A stretch of 64,000 nt of DNA. Source: an uncultured Bacteroides sp. (lineage in GTDB: Bacteria; Bacteroidota; Bacteroidia; Bacteroidales; Bacteroidaceae). The notes beneath the pieces were generated by a model. It ran no database searches. It saw nothing but the letters and a program-made list of their open reading frames with translations, and was not told where the DNA came from. The position numbers and the translations under genes are program-made. Location of the stretch: contig URYL01000008.1 of the NCBI GenBank assembly GCA_900552075.1, forward strand, positions 62,001 through 126,000. The letters run 5' to 3'. Shown here piece after piece: positions 9,785-18,444 of this stretch (position 1 is the stretch's first letter; every line of letters starts with the position of its first letter).

Positions 9785-9888
9785 AAACGTACTTGCGTTT
9801 GCTCCAAAACGCAAGTACGTTTGAAATAAAACGCCTTTGCGTTTCAGGTAAAACGAACTTACGTTTTCCTTCAAACGCAAAGGCGTTT
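9785..9888. repeat. Five palindromic sites at exact 22-bp period
   Basis: Five copies of AAACG-N6-CGTTT start at 9785, 9807, 9829, 9851 and 9873, each exactly 22 bases after the last, separated by unrelated six-base spacers. The six-base cores are TACTTG, CAAGTA, CCTTTG, AACTTA and CAAAGG. Cores 1 and 2 are reverse complements, as are cores 3 and 5, so sites 1+2 can form a perfect 16-bp hairpin and sites 3+5 another with site 4 in its loop. It fills the convergent gap between nuoN and the thioredoxin gene. Confidence 0.9.
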
Positions 9889-9907
9889 TTTCAGGACCTT
9901 TTTTCGC

Positions 9908-10426
9908 TTATTTCAGGGCTGTTTCAATGGCCTTCATCAACTCGTCAAATTCAGCTTTTGTATACCCTACGGAAGCATGAATCAGCTTGCCGTCCTTCCC
10001 AAACAGATAGGCACGGGGAATCGTCTGGTCGGCAAACAGAGAAAACACTTCCCGTTTCGGATCCGGATAAAGAGGGAAAGTAAATTTCTTCCGTTCGTTG
10101 TATTTCTTCAACTCGGCATCGGTATGTTCACGTCCGATGACCAGCAGTTTGAAATCCTTGCAATCCTTGTATTTCGGCCACAAGGTTTTCTGCACCTCTG
10201 CCAATTCCAGCTGGCAAGGACCGCACCACGTGGCAAACAAACTCACCAGTACCACTTTTCCTTTCAAGTCGGCCGGGGTCACTTTTCCATACACTTCAGA
10301 ATTGAGAGTGATGGCTGGCATCGCATCCCCCACTTTCAATTTTTCTTTTCCCGTATCCTGTGCAGAGGCTGCCAGCACCCCTATCCAAATCAGGCACAGA
10401 AGACTCCAGATTCGTACGCTTTTCAT
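9908..10426 (-). CDS. TlpA-family periplasmic thioredoxin-like disulfide reductase
   Basis: A 172-residue exported thioredoxin-fold protein. The first 22 residues form a signal peptide ending in AASAQ. The redox motif is TWCGPC with C68 and C71, in the usual place after the first beta strand of an AhpC/TSA-Redoxin type fold, and a cis-proline loop TIPRAYLF follows near residue 137. Such proteins reduce disulfides or deliver reductant in the periplasm; the partner cannot be read from context. It is transcribed alone, towards nuoN, from a TATCTTTG promoter box at 10461-10468. Confidence 0.88.
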   Translation of the reverse strand: MKSVRIWSLLCLIWIGVLAASAQDTGKEKLKVGDAMPAITLNSEVYGKVTPADLKGKVVLVSLFATWCGPCQLELAEVQKTLWPKYKDCKDFKLLVIGREHTDAELKKYNERKKFTFPLYPDPKREVFSLFADQTIPRAYLFGKDGKLIHASVGYTKAEFDELMKAIETALK

Positions 10427-10460
10427 TGTCTTTTTCCTTTCTGTAAATGTTAAATCCTGA

Positions 10461-10468
10461 CAAAGATA
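10461..10468 (-). promoter_or_regulatory. -7 promoter box for the thioredoxin gene
   Basis: Reads TATCTTTG on the minus strand, a perfect match to the Bacteroides -7 consensus TAnnTTTG, 35 bases upstream of the ATG. I see no clear TTTG at the -33 position. Confidence 0.6.
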
Positions 10469-10500
10469 CCGTAAACCGATGGAAAATCCGCCGGGGAACC

Positions 10501-10508
10501 TATCTTTG
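10501..10508 (+). promoter_or_regulatory. -7 promoter box for yaaA
   Basis: TATCTTTG, a consensus Bacteroides -7 box, 34 bases before the yaaA start. With the minus-strand box at 10461-10468 it makes a compact divergent promoter region. Confidence 0.6.
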
Positions 10509-10542
10509 TAAAGAGTTTTAACGAAAAAAATAAACCCATAAT

Positions 10543-11307
10543 ATGATGACCTTCATTTCGTGTGCCAAAACCATGACGGCACGCACCAAGATAAAATATC
10601 CCGAAACCACAATACCTCATTTTCAGGAAGAAGCCCGGGAAAATGCCCTGTACATGAACCAATTTACCGCCGAGGAACTGGGCCGGATGCTGAAGGTGAA
10701 TGCCAAACTGGCAGCAGAGAACCGTCTGCGTTACCAAGACTTCCTTTCCCCTGATACCCCGGCACTCCCGGCACTGCTGGCCTACACAGGTATGGTGTTC
10801 AAACGCATCCATCCAACCGACTTTACCCCTGAGGATTTTCAATTTGCCCAGCAGCACCTGCTCATTACCTCTTTCTTATATGGGTTGTTGCGTCCGCTGG
10901 ATGCCATCAAGAACTACCGGATGGAGGGGAATGTCCGCTTGCCGGAACACCAGCACCAAACACAGTTCGATTATTGGAAACCGATTCTGACCGACTACTT
11001 CATTGAAGCCGTCCGTCAGCAAGGAGGTATTCTGATTAATCTGGCCAGTGGCGAGATGAAAGACTTGTTCCACTGGGACAAGGTATGCCGGGAAGTCCAG
11101 GTCATTACTCCCGAATTTTATACCCTGAAAAACGGAAAGCCTACCACCGTGGTCGTCTATGCCAAGATGTGCCGCGGCGAAATGACCCGCTTCATCCTGA
11201 AGAACCGGATTGAACAGCCGGAACAGCTGAAAGCCTTTGAATGGGAAGGCTTTTCCTACGATGCGGCCTCCAGCGATGCACAGACACTCCGCTTCCTGCT
11301 GAAATAG
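10543..11307 (+). CDS. yaaA: Peroxide stress protein YaaA (DUF328)
   Basis: A 254-residue cytoplasmic protein of the YaaA/UPF0246 family, close to the usual length. Diagnostic stretches are PAFLA-like LPALLAYTGMVFKRI near residue 75, LLITSFLYGLLRPLDAIKNYRMEG (in part GLLRPLDAIKNYRMEG) near 115, and LINLASGEMKDLF near 165. In E. coli the family limits oxidative DNA damage by lowering free iron during peroxide stress; a DNA-binding role is also reported. Two adjacent ATGs can serve as start. It is monocistronic; the next gene has its own leader. Confidence 0.9.
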   Translation: MMTFISCAKTMTARTKIKYPETTIPHFQEEARENALYMNQFTAEELGRMLKVNAKLAAENRLRYQDFLSPDTPALPALLAYTGMVFKRIHPTDFTPEDFQFAQQHLLITSFLYGLLRPLDAIKNYRMEGNVRLPEHQHQTQFDYWKPILTDYFIEAVRQQGGILINLASGEMKDLFHWDKVCREVQVITPEFYTLKNGKPTTVVVYAKMCRGEMTRFILKNRIEQPEQLKAFEWEGFSYDAASSDAQTLRFLLK

Positions 11308-11420
11308 AAATGAAAAACCGGAAACCCTGACGACACATCTTCGTAAATGCAACTTCATCGGATTGCTTTTACCCTGTAACAGGAAGACTGCAACTTTGCA
11401 GCAGAAAAAGCAAACGATAC

Positions 11421-14120
11421 ATGAACAGAACAAGAAGATGGATTAGTGCCGCCCTTTTTACCTCACTTATTACGGCCCACGTGTTTGCCGTAGAAGTAAA
11501 TGTCAATATCAAGGGCTGCATTACAGATCAGAAATCAAAAGAGCCGCTGATTGGTGCCACGGTACAGATTGTAGGAAGCAGCATCGGAGCCGTGACCGAC
11601 ATGGACGGGAATTTCCAGCTTTCAGGAGTGGAAGATGGCATCTACGACATCGAGATTAAATATGTAGGCTACAAGACTGCCATCAAAAGGCAAGTCAAGA
11701 TTGAGAACAATAAAATCACGACACTCGACTTCGAAATGGTGACTGACGACCACCTGTTGTCGGATGTAGTAGTGGTAGCCAAGGCCAACCGCGAATCTGA
11801 AAGCGTGACCCTGCTGGAACAAAAACGGTCGGTAGTGGCCGTTCAGGCAGTCGGCGCCAAAGAGCTGGCCCGAAAAGGCGTCAGCGATGCACAGGCTGCC
11901 GTGACCAAAATCTCGGGTATCTCCAAACAAGAAGGAGTGAAAAATGTCTTTGTCCGCGGATTGGGCGACCGTTACAACCTCACTACCCTCAACCGCTATC
12001 CCATTCCTTCGGAAGATCCTGAATACAAAAACATTGCCCTCGACTTTTTCTCCACCGACGTCATCCAGTCGGTAGAAGTGAACAAGGCTTTTTACGGCAA
12101 CACCTCTGCCGATGCGTCGGGAGCCAACATCAACATTACCTCGAAGGAACTGACGGGAGATGCCACACTGGATTTCAGCCTGTCAGGCGGAATCAATACC
12201 CAAGCGCTGTCGGGCAACCTGCAGCAGGCCAGCGGAAGCAACCTGTTCGGATTTGCCAATACCACCCAACCGGGAGAGGATTTGAAGAGCTACCGCTTTA
12301 AAAATACCATCGACCCTTCCCAAAAGAATGTCCCCATCAACCAGGACTACAGCCTGTCGGGTGGAAAACAGTTTCGTATCCACGGTAACCCGCTCTCCTT
12401 CTTCATCGTGGCCAGCCACCACAAAAGCTTCTCCTACTACGACGAGGAAGTGCGAAATACTATCACCAGCGGCGATTTGTCGCAAGATATGAACGGCGAA
12501 ATCTCCCGCATCGAAACCAGCCAGCTGGCCATGGCCAACCTGAGCTACACCCACAACCAGAAGCACCACCTATCCTACAACTTCATGATGGTGCATGCCT
12601 CCAATTCCTCTGTGGGCGATTACCTCGGCATGGATGCCGACTATCAGTCGTCGGATACGTACGAAGGATTCATGCGCCGCCAGCAGACCAACGACAACCT
12701 ACTGTTTGTGAACCAGCTTCACACGCAATGGGACTTAGGCAAGAACTTCCAGCTGGATGCCGGACTTTCTTACAACACGATTCAAGGAAACGAACCCGAC
12801 AGAAGAATCAACAACCTGGTAAAAACCGACAAGGGGTGTGTACCGATGAAAGGTACGGGCGTGCAACAACGTTATTTCTCTGAATTACAGGAAAACGACC
12901 TGAACCTCCGGGCCGGACTGACCTATAAGCTCCACGACGGGTATGGGGATTTGTCGAACGTACAACTGGGCTACATGGGCCGGATAGTAGATGACAACTT
13001 CACAGCAACAGAATACGATATGTCTGTGATTAAACAGTCGGCTTTTGACCTGGAACACATCTCTTTCGGGAATTTCTACAACCAGGAGAATCTGGACAAC
13101 GGCATGTTCCAGCTGGACCGTAACGTGGACGAATACGGCGTCCGGAAGAATATCCATTCGGCCTATGCGGAAGCCACCTATCAGCTCACCTCGCGCTTCA
13201 TCGCCAATATCGGACTGAAATACGACGATGTCAACATCCGCGTGGACTACAATGTGAACCGTGGAGGGACCAAAGGAGAAAATACCATCAACAAATCTTA
13301 TTTCCTCCCCAGCCTCAACCTGCGCTATAATTTCAGCGACCAGCATGCACTCCGACTGGCTGCCAGCAAGACCTATACCTTGCCGCAGGCCAAAGAAATT
13401 TCCCCGTTCCGTTATACCGGTGTCAGCTTCAACAGCCAGGGTAACCCGAACTTGAAGCCTTCCGACAATTACAACGTGGACTTGAAGTGGGATTTCTATA
13501 TCTCCGCAAATGAACTGTTCTCCGTCACCGGATTCTATAAATACATCCAGAACCCGATTTCACGCATCGAGATTGCCAGCGCCGGAGGATTCCTTTCCTA
13601 TGAGAACATTGCGAATCACGCTACCGTGGCCGGAGTGGAAATGGAGTTCCGAAAGAACTTGTTCAACCGCAACCTGCAGGGCAACGGAGTCAGCAAACTC
13701 AGTTTAGGAGTCAACGGAGCCTATACGTACACTTACGCCAAAGTCCCCCTGGCTACCGACCCTACCGGTTCACAACTGGAAGGAGCTGCTCCCTGGATTT
13801 TCAATGCCGACCTAAGCCATCTGTTCCGGAAAGGACAAAAGAGTTTTACCAACACGCTCGTGGTGAACTATTTCAGCGACCGTATCCATACCATCGGTAC
13901 GGAAGGATATCAGGACATCGTGGAAAATGGTATTCCAACCCTCGACTTCGTTTCTTCCGCCCAGCTGAACAAATACGTGACCCTCAGCCTGAAAGCAAAA
14001 AACTTATTGAATTCCACCCATCAGCTGACCCGGAAAGGCAATGCCGACGGAAAGGAAGTGGTACTGAGCAAATACAAGAGAGGCATGGACTTCAGCATCG
14101 GAGTGGCCTGCAACTTCTAA
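11421..14120 (+). CDS. TonB-dependent outer-membrane receptor with carboxypeptidase-like N-domain
   Basis: An 899-residue TonB-dependent transporter. Residues 1-23 are a signal peptide (ending HVFA). Residues about 29-115 are a CarboxypepD_reg-like domain (ITDQKSKEPLIGATVQIVG), followed by the plug with FVRGLGDRYNLTTLNRYPIP near 177-196 and a 22-strand barrel ending in the aromatic terminus VACNF. It imports a ligand across the outer membrane using TonB energy. No SusD partner is adjacent; instead a beta-helix lipoprotein follows 65 bases later and is probably its surface partner. A CAACTTTG sequence at 11391-11398 sits within an inverted CTGCAA/TTGCAG pair and could be a regulated -7 region, but lacks the usual leading TA. 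Confidence 0.9.
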   Translation: MNRTRRWISAALFTSLITAHVFAVEVNVNIKGCITDQKSKEPLIGATVQIVGSSIGAVTDMDGNFQLSGVEDGIYDIEIKYVGYKTAIKRQVKIENNKITTLDFEMVTDDHLLSDVVVVAKANRESESVTLLEQKRSVVAVQAVGAKELARKGVSDAQAAVTKISGISKQEGVKNVFVRGLGDRYNLTTLNRYPIPSEDPEYKNIALDFFSTDVIQSVEVNKAFYGNTSADASGANINITSKELTGDATLDFSLSGGINTQALSGNLQQASGSNLFGFANTTQPGEDLKSYRFKNTIDPSQKNVPINQDYSLSGGKQFRIHGNPLSFFIVASHHKSFSYYDEEVRNTITSGDLSQDMNGEISRIETSQLAMANLSYTHNQKHHLSYNFMMVHASNSSVGDYLGMDADYQSSDTYEGFMRRQQTNDNLLFVNQLHTQWDLGKNFQLDAGLSYNTIQGNEPDRRINNLVKTDKGCVPMKGTGVQQRYFSELQENDLNLRAGLTYKLHDGYGDLSNVQLGYMGRIVDDNFTATEYDMSVIKQSAFDLEHISFGNFYNQENLDNGMFQLDRNVDEYGVRKNIHSAYAEATYQLTSRFIANIGLKYDDVNIRVDYNVNRGGTKGENTINKSYFLPSLNLRYNFSDQHALRLAASKTYTLPQAKEISPFRYTGVSFNSQGNPNLKPSDNYNVDLKWDFYISANELFSVTGFYKYIQNPISRIEIASAGGFLSYENIANHATVAGVEMEFRKNLFNRNLQGNGVSKLSLGVNGAYTYTYAKVPLATDPTGSQLEGAAPWIFNADLSHLFRKGQKSFTNTLVVNYFSDRIHTIGTEGYQDIVENGIPTLDFVSSAQLNKYVTLSLKAKNLLNSTHQLTRKGNADGKEVVLSKYKRGMDFSIGVACNF

Positions 14121-14185
14121 TCAAGAGACTTTACATAACATAAACTAGCAATAAAGACAATCAATTTTCTTAATCAATTATCATT

Positions 14186-15349
14186 ATGAAAAAGGTATTT
14201 TTAACTGCAATGGCCTTTGCTGCCATAGTAAGTAGCGTAAGTTTGACAGCTTGTTCCAACGAAGATACTCCGGAAGAAGCAGGCACAAGAGGTGAAAAGA
14301 TTGAATTGAACGGAACCGTAGAAGGCACTCTGACCTTAAATGCCAACAATGAATACATCTTGAACGGTACACTGACCGTAGCCGACGGAGCCACTCTGGA
14401 AATCCCGGCTGGTACCACCATCAAGGCAGCTAAAGGATTCGGAAACTATATCCTCGTGGCACAGGGAGGTAAAATCAATGCCAAGGGTACGGCCGACAAA
14501 CCCATTATCTTTACAGCCGATGACGAAGCCAATGCTACTTCAGGCTACTGGGGTGGACTGATTCTCAACGGAAAGGCACCAATCTCTGGAGCTACCAGCG
14601 GCGAATTAGGTTCTACAGAAATAGACAACAACCAGAAATACGGAGGTACGGATGAAAACGACAACAGCGGTACTTTGGAATACGTGGAATTACGCTACAC
14701 GGGGGCACGCTCCAGTGCCGACATCGAGCACAATGGGCTGACGCTGAACGGTGTGGGAAGAGGAACTACTATCAAGAACCTTTATATCACAGACGGCGCG
14801 GACGATGCCATCGAATTCTTTGGCGGTACGGTCAACGTAGAAAATATACTGGCTGTAAACTGTGACGATGATATGTTCGATTTCACTCAAGGCTATAAAG
14901 GCACGTTGAGCAACTGCTACGGCGTATGGGAAGCTGGATACACCAGCACAGAGGAAGACCCGCGTGGAGTGGAAGCCGACGGTAACCTGGACGGAAACGG
15001 ACCCGACCACCAAGGACAGTCGGATTTCACCATCAAGAACATGACCATTGCCACCTACGCTACCGGCCAGGTGATGGACGATGCCATCAAGGTACGCAGA
15101 GGAGCTACCGCACACATTGAAAACGCCCTGGTGATTGGAAACGGACAGATGAAAGACTTCATCGATGTGACCGACTCCAAAGGAAACGCCACTACCGCTA
15201 CCCAAATGAGTGTCACCAATGAAATCAGCTCTACACTCAGTGGCAAAGAAATCAATGAGGGAGGTACTCCGTACGAAAATGTCAAAATCACAGACGGCAA
15301 CACAGGAGCCGACCAAAGTGTCTTCAGCTGGACTGGCTATAAATTCTAA
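14186..15349 (+). CDS. Surface lipoprotein with right-handed beta-helix fold, partner of TonB receptor
   Basis: A 387-residue lipoprotein: signal peptide with lipobox SLTAC (C23), then SNEDTPEE, acidic residues resembling the Bacteroidetes surface-export signal. The rest shows beta-helix-like rungs, for example LNGTLTVADGATLEIPAGTT, YWGGLILNGKAPI, LEYVELRYTG, LTLNGVGRGTTIKNLYITDG and repeated asparagine/aspartate turns (DGADDAIEFFGGTVNVENI in part). Such folds often bind or hold polymers or metals. No catalytic residues could be assigned. It is cotranscribed with the TonB receptor and probably captures the ligand at the cell surface; the ligand is unknown. Confidence 0.8.
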   Translation: MKKVFLTAMAFAAIVSSVSLTACSNEDTPEEAGTRGEKIELNGTVEGTLTLNANNEYILNGTLTVADGATLEIPAGTTIKAAKGFGNYILVAQGGKINAKGTADKPIIFTADDEANATSGYWGGLILNGKAPISGATSGELGSTEIDNNQKYGGTDENDNSGTLEYVELRYTGARSSADIEHNGLTLNGVGRGTTIKNLYITDGADDAIEFFGGTVNVENILAVNCDDDMFDFTQGYKGTLSNCYGVWEAGYTSTEEDPRGVEADGNLDGNGPDHQGQSDFTIKNMTIATYATGQVMDDAIKVRRGATAHIENALVIGNGQMKDFIDVTDSKGNATTATQMSVTNEISSTLSGKEINEGGTPYENVKITDGNTGADQSVFSWTGYKF

Positions 15350-15379
15350 CCATAACACATCACACTGATTTGCTTTTTT

Positions 15380-15432
15380 CTCCGGTTTTTATGCAAAGTA
15401 TCCACCGCGTATGAAAACCGGAGATTCTTTTT
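15380..15432 (+). terminator. Probable terminator after TonB receptor/lipoprotein operon
   Basis: The arms CTCCGGTTTT (15380-15389) and AAAACCGGAG (15414-15423) are perfectly complementary around a 24-base loop, and are followed by a T-rich run. The long loop makes it less standard, but its place just after the lipoprotein gene fits a terminator. Confidence 0.6.
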
Positions 15433-15466
15433 CTTCCGATTTCCTCATTTTATGAAGGGTTTTCAC

Positions 15467-15474
15467 TACTTTTG
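15467..15474 (+). promoter_or_regulatory. -7 promoter box for manA, decides the start
   Basis: TACTTTTG matches the Bacteroides -7 consensus TAnnTTTG. Transcription would begin near 15481, downstream of an earlier in-frame ATG at 15452, so translation most likely starts at the ATG at 15497 with a leader of about 15 bases. Confidence 0.6.
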
Positions 15475-15496
15475 TACAGACCTAAACAATAAGTAT

Positions 15497-16471
15497 ATGA
15501 TGTATCCTTTAAAATTCAAACCGATTTTGAAATCCACCCTATGGGGAGGAGAACGTATCATTCCTTTCAAACAGCTTGACTGCCAGCAGGAACAGGTGGG
15601 GGAAAGCTGGGAAATATCCGATGTGCCGGGCGATGAGTCCGTGGTGGCCGACGGAGCAGATGCCGGCAAGAACCTTACCCAACTGATGCAAGAATATAAG
15701 GAAAAACTGGTAGGAAAAGAAAATTATCAGCGTTTCCAGGGCAAATTCCCTTTGCTGATCAAATTTATCGATGCCAAACAAGATTTATCCATCCAAGTAC
15801 ACCCCAACGACGAACTGGCCATGAAGCGCCACCAGTCCATGGGAAAGACGGAGATGTGGTACATCATCGACAATACGGGCGGAAAAGCACATCTTTATTC
15901 CGGATTGAAGAAAAAAATCACTCCGGAAGAATATGCCCAGATGATTGAAGACAACACCATCTGCGACGCACTGGACAAATACGACGTACAGCCGGGCGAC
16001 GTGTTCTTCTTGCCTGCCGGACGTATCCACAGCATCGGAGCAGGTTGTTTTCTGGCCGAAATCCAGCAGACTTCCAACATCACCTACCGTATCTACGACT
16101 TCAACCGAAGAGACAAGAACGGCAATCTGCGTGAATTGCATACCGAACTGTCGAAGGATGCCATCGACTATACGGTAGAAAACGACTATCGCACCCATTA
16201 CACTCCGCGCAAGGATGAACCAGTAGAGCTGGTCAGCTGTCCGTATTTCACTACCTCTGTCTACAACCTGACAGAATCCATGACGATGGACTACAGTGAA
16301 CTGGATTCTTTTGTCATCTACATCTGCATGAAGGGAAGCTGCACCGTGACCGACAATGAAGGTAACTGCATTTCCTTGAAAGCCGGTGAATCAGTCTTGT
16401 TCCCTGCCACGACCCAAAATCTGGAAGTCGTGCCGGACGGTGAAGTATCCTTCCTGGAGACTTACGTATAA
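15497..16471 (+). CDS. manA: Mannose-6-phosphate isomerase, class I
   Basis: A 324-residue cupin-fold zinc isomerase that interconverts mannose 6-phosphate and fructose 6-phosphate, feeding GDP-mannose and GDP-fucose synthesis or mannose catabolism. Zinc ligands are visible at H102 (in QVHPND), E119 (KTEMWY) and H178 (AGRIHSIG); the catalytic arginine is likely R198 in ITYRIYD. The start is set by the promoter box at 15467-15474; the frame itself is open further upstream. It is monocistronic and ends in a shared terminator with the convergent araC-type gene. Confidence 0.93.
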   Translation: MMYPLKFKPILKSTLWGGERIIPFKQLDCQQEQVGESWEISDVPGDESVVADGADAGKNLTQLMQEYKEKLVGKENYQRFQGKFPLLIKFIDAKQDLSIQVHPNDELAMKRHQSMGKTEMWYIIDNTGGKAHLYSGLKKKITPEEYAQMIEDNTICDALDKYDVQPGDVFFLPAGRIHSIGAGCFLAEIQQTSNITYRIYDFNRRDKNGNLRELHTELSKDAIDYTVENDYRTHYTPRKDEPVELVSCPYFTTSVYNLTESMTMDYSELDSFVIYICMKGSCTVTDNEGNCISLKAGESVLFPATTQNLEVVPDGEVSFLETYV

Positions 16472-16494
16472 ATAACCTGTATTTCCCATTATAG

Positions 16495-16541
16495 CTGAGT
16501 CCTTTTTTTCCCCTGCCCGCGCACGGAAGAAAGGGACTCAG
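16495..16541. terminator. Bidirectional terminator between manA and araC-type gene
   Basis: The arm CTGAGTCCTTTTT (from 16495) pairs with AAAGGGACTCAG (to 16541) with a C-rich loop; T-runs are available in both directions. The right arm contains the stop codon of the minus-strand regulator. Confidence 0.7.
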
Positions 16542-17344
16542 TCGTTTTTCATAAACGCATTGGGCGACATGCCCGTAATCTGACGGAACACCCGGTTGAA
16601 ATTGTTCGGGGTGGTAAATCCCACTTCGTAGGCAATCTGCTGCATGGTCTTGCCTCCGTCGGCAAACAGTTCGATGGCCCGCATAATCCGGAGGTTGTTC
16701 ACATAATAGCTGAAGCGTATGCCCGATTCATTGAACAAACGGCTCAGGTTGCGCACCGAGAAGCCGAAATGTTCGGCCAGCTGCGGCATCTTCAGGTTTT
16801 CTTGCAGATGTTCCTGCAAGTATGCCAATATGGGATGCAAACGGGCATCGTTGGGAATGGTCAGAGTTTTCAACAGGAAGCCCATGTTCTGGCTGATGGA
16901 AGGAAGCAAACGGAAAAAGCCCAGGGCAAAAGCATACAAGTCGGGGGTATCCTCCCGGTTTATCTCCGTCCCTTTCGAAGCGATAAACTTCAGGTTTTCC
17001 GCCACAAAAGAGTCGGTGTGGTAAATGGAAAAGTCCTTCAACGCCTCATCGCCTCCATCGCTGTCGAGCGACAAATAAAAGATTACCAGCGAAGTCTGCC
17101 GGTTGTTACTACACAGTTTGTGTTCCGTACAACCGGGAATCCAGGCAATGTGTTTCTCCGGCACAAAATAGTTGGTCGAACCAATCTGCACATGCAATGT
17201 GCCCGAAAGAGTATATACAATCTGGCACTGGCCGTGTGTATGCCCCGGCAGATTAATCTCTTCCCAACCCGTCTTCTTGATTCGGATGGTCTCCCGGCTG
17301 GTACGGTTTATCAACGAAATGTAACTCTCCTGTTCCTGATTCAT
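16538..17344 (-). CDS. AraC-family transcriptional regulator
   Basis: A 268-residue regulator. The N-terminal half is a cupin-like sensing domain (PGHTHGQCQIVYTLSGTLHV near residues 34-53). The C-terminal about 100 residues hold the two helix-turn-helix motifs of the AraC family: PQLAEHFGFSVRNLSRLFNE and the second helix region MQQIAYEVGFTTPNNFNRVF followed by the signature GMSPNAF. It is divergent from the hydrolase-efflux operon starting at 17461, with 116 bases between them, so it most likely controls that operon and perhaps itself. The inducer is unknown. Confidence 0.9.
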   Translation of the reverse strand: MNQEQESYISLINRTSRETIRIKKTGWEEINLPGHTHGQCQIVYTLSGTLHVQIGSTNYFVPEKHIAWIPGCTEHKLCSNNRQTSLVIFYLSLDSDGGDEALKDFSIYHTDSFVAENLKFIASKGTEINREDTPDLYAFALGFFRLLPSISQNMGFLLKTLTIPNDARLHPILAYLQEHLQENLKMPQLAEHFGFSVRNLSRLFNESGIRFSYYVNNLRIMRAIELFADGGKTMQQIAYEVGFTTPNNFNRVFRQITGMSPNAFMKND

Positions 17345-17378
17345 CGCTAGTTCTGTGGCTTAAAATGATAATCTTTTT

Positions 17379-17405
17379 GCATAAATCGCATATTCCGCAT
17401 AAAAA
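17379..17405. promoter_or_regulatory. Three 9-bp direct repeats, possible AraC operator
   Basis: GCATAAATC, GCATATTCC and GCATAAAAA follow one another without gaps in the divergent region between the AraC regulator and the hydrolase-efflux operon. They end 8 bases before the -7 box at 17414, so a bound protein would contact RNA polymerase. That they are the regulator's sites is inference. Confidence 0.4.
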
Positions 17406-17413
17406 TAAAGGTT

Positions 17414-17421
17414 TAATTTTG
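17414..17421 (+). promoter_or_regulatory. -7 promoter box for hydrolase-efflux operon
   Basis: TAATTTTG, a match to TAnnTTTG, 39 bases before the ATG at 17461. The -33 position is occupied by the GCATA repeats rather than TTTG, which would suit an activator-dependent promoter. Confidence 0.55.
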
Positions 17422-17460
17422 CACCAGCAATAGAAGAGACTATAAATTAGCGATGAAATT

Positions 17461-18444
17461 ATGATGAAATGTATTTTTGCAATTGCTGTTTTGCTGGCAG
17501 GAACTGCCTTCAGCACATCGGCTGCGCCCGAAAAGATTTCTGAAAACAAGCAGGAAAGCATTAAAGTAGAAATCACTGAAGGACAAATTGACGTGATAAG
17601 TGGCATTATCTACTCACAAGTCATTTCCACCCGAAGCAACCGTGCGTTGCGGATGACCGTGCTGGTTCCACGGACCAGTACTCCCAAACCTGCAATTGTA
17701 TATTTCCCCGGAGGAGGATTCAAATCTGCAGATTATGAAAAGTTCATCGAAATGCGTATGGCATTGGCCAAAGCCGGATTTGTGGTGGCTGCTGTAGAAT
17801 ACAGGACCGTACCCGATAAATTCCCCGCACTGGTAGTCGATGGGAAAGCCGCAGTCCGTTTCCTGAGAGCTCACGCCGCACAGTTTCATATAGACCCGAC
17901 CCGCATCGGGGTACTGGGAGATTCTGCCGGGGGATATTTATCACAAATGGTAGGTACAACCAATGGAGAAAAAGAGTTTGATCAGGGAGACTATCTCGAC
18001 CAGTCGTCCGACGTACAGGCTGCCGTCACCATTTACGGAATCAGCAATTTGCTAAACATCGGCGAAGGCTATTCTGAAGCCATACAGCAGGTTCATGCCT
18101 CACCGGCTGTAACAGAAGCCTTGCTCGTACACGGCCCTGCCTTTGCAGACTTTCCGGGAGCCAGCATCCTTTCCGACCCGGAACAGGCCATGAAAGCCAG
18201 TCCGCTGGGACACGTAAAGGAGCACATGCCTCCCTTCCTGATTATGCACGGAAGCAATGACAAGCTGGTATCGCCCGTGCAAAGCGAACAGCTGTTCAAA
18301 GCCCTGACAGAAAAAGGCAACCAAGCCACTTACGTCACGGTGGAAGGCGCCGGACACGGTGATCTGTACTGGTTCCAGCAACCGGTTATCGAGAGAGTGG
18401 TCAGCTGGTTTCAAACTGTTTTTCAATATCACACAGACAAATGA
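17461..18444 (+). CDS. Exported alpha/beta hydrolase (esterase-like)
   Basis: A 327-residue secreted serine hydrolase of the BD-FAE/hormone-sensitive-lipase type. Signal peptide residues 1-22. Oxyanion loop PGGGF (83-87), nucleophile GDSAGG (S155), acid D267 in HGSNDKLV and histidine H299 in GAGHGD complete the triad. It would cleave an ester, possibly acetyl or acyl, in the periplasm or outside. Its stop overlaps the start of the TolC gene (ATGA), so it is part of the efflux operon; this is an uncommon partner and suggests the hydrolase acts on the compound being exported or sensed. Confidence 0.85.
   Translation: MMKCIFAIAVLLAGTAFSTSAAPEKISENKQESIKVEITEGQIDVISGIIYSQVISTRSNRALRMTVLVPRTSTPKPAIVYFPGGGFKSADYEKFIEMRMALAKAGFVVAAVEYRTVPDKFPALVVDGKAAVRFLRAHAAQFHIDPTRIGVLGDSAGGYLSQMVGTTNGEKEFDQGDYLDQSSDVQAAVTIYGISNLLNIGEGYSEAIQQVHASPAVTEALLVHGPAFADFPGASILSDPEQAMKASPLGHVKEHMPPFLIMHGSNDKLVSPVQSEQLFKALTEKGNQATYVTVEGAGHGDLYWFQQPVIERVVSWFQTVFQYHTDK

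Noticed and set aside
9785..9888. CRISPR array
   Set aside because: The period is 22 bp, the repeat arms are 5 bp, spacers are 6 bp, and no cas gene is near.
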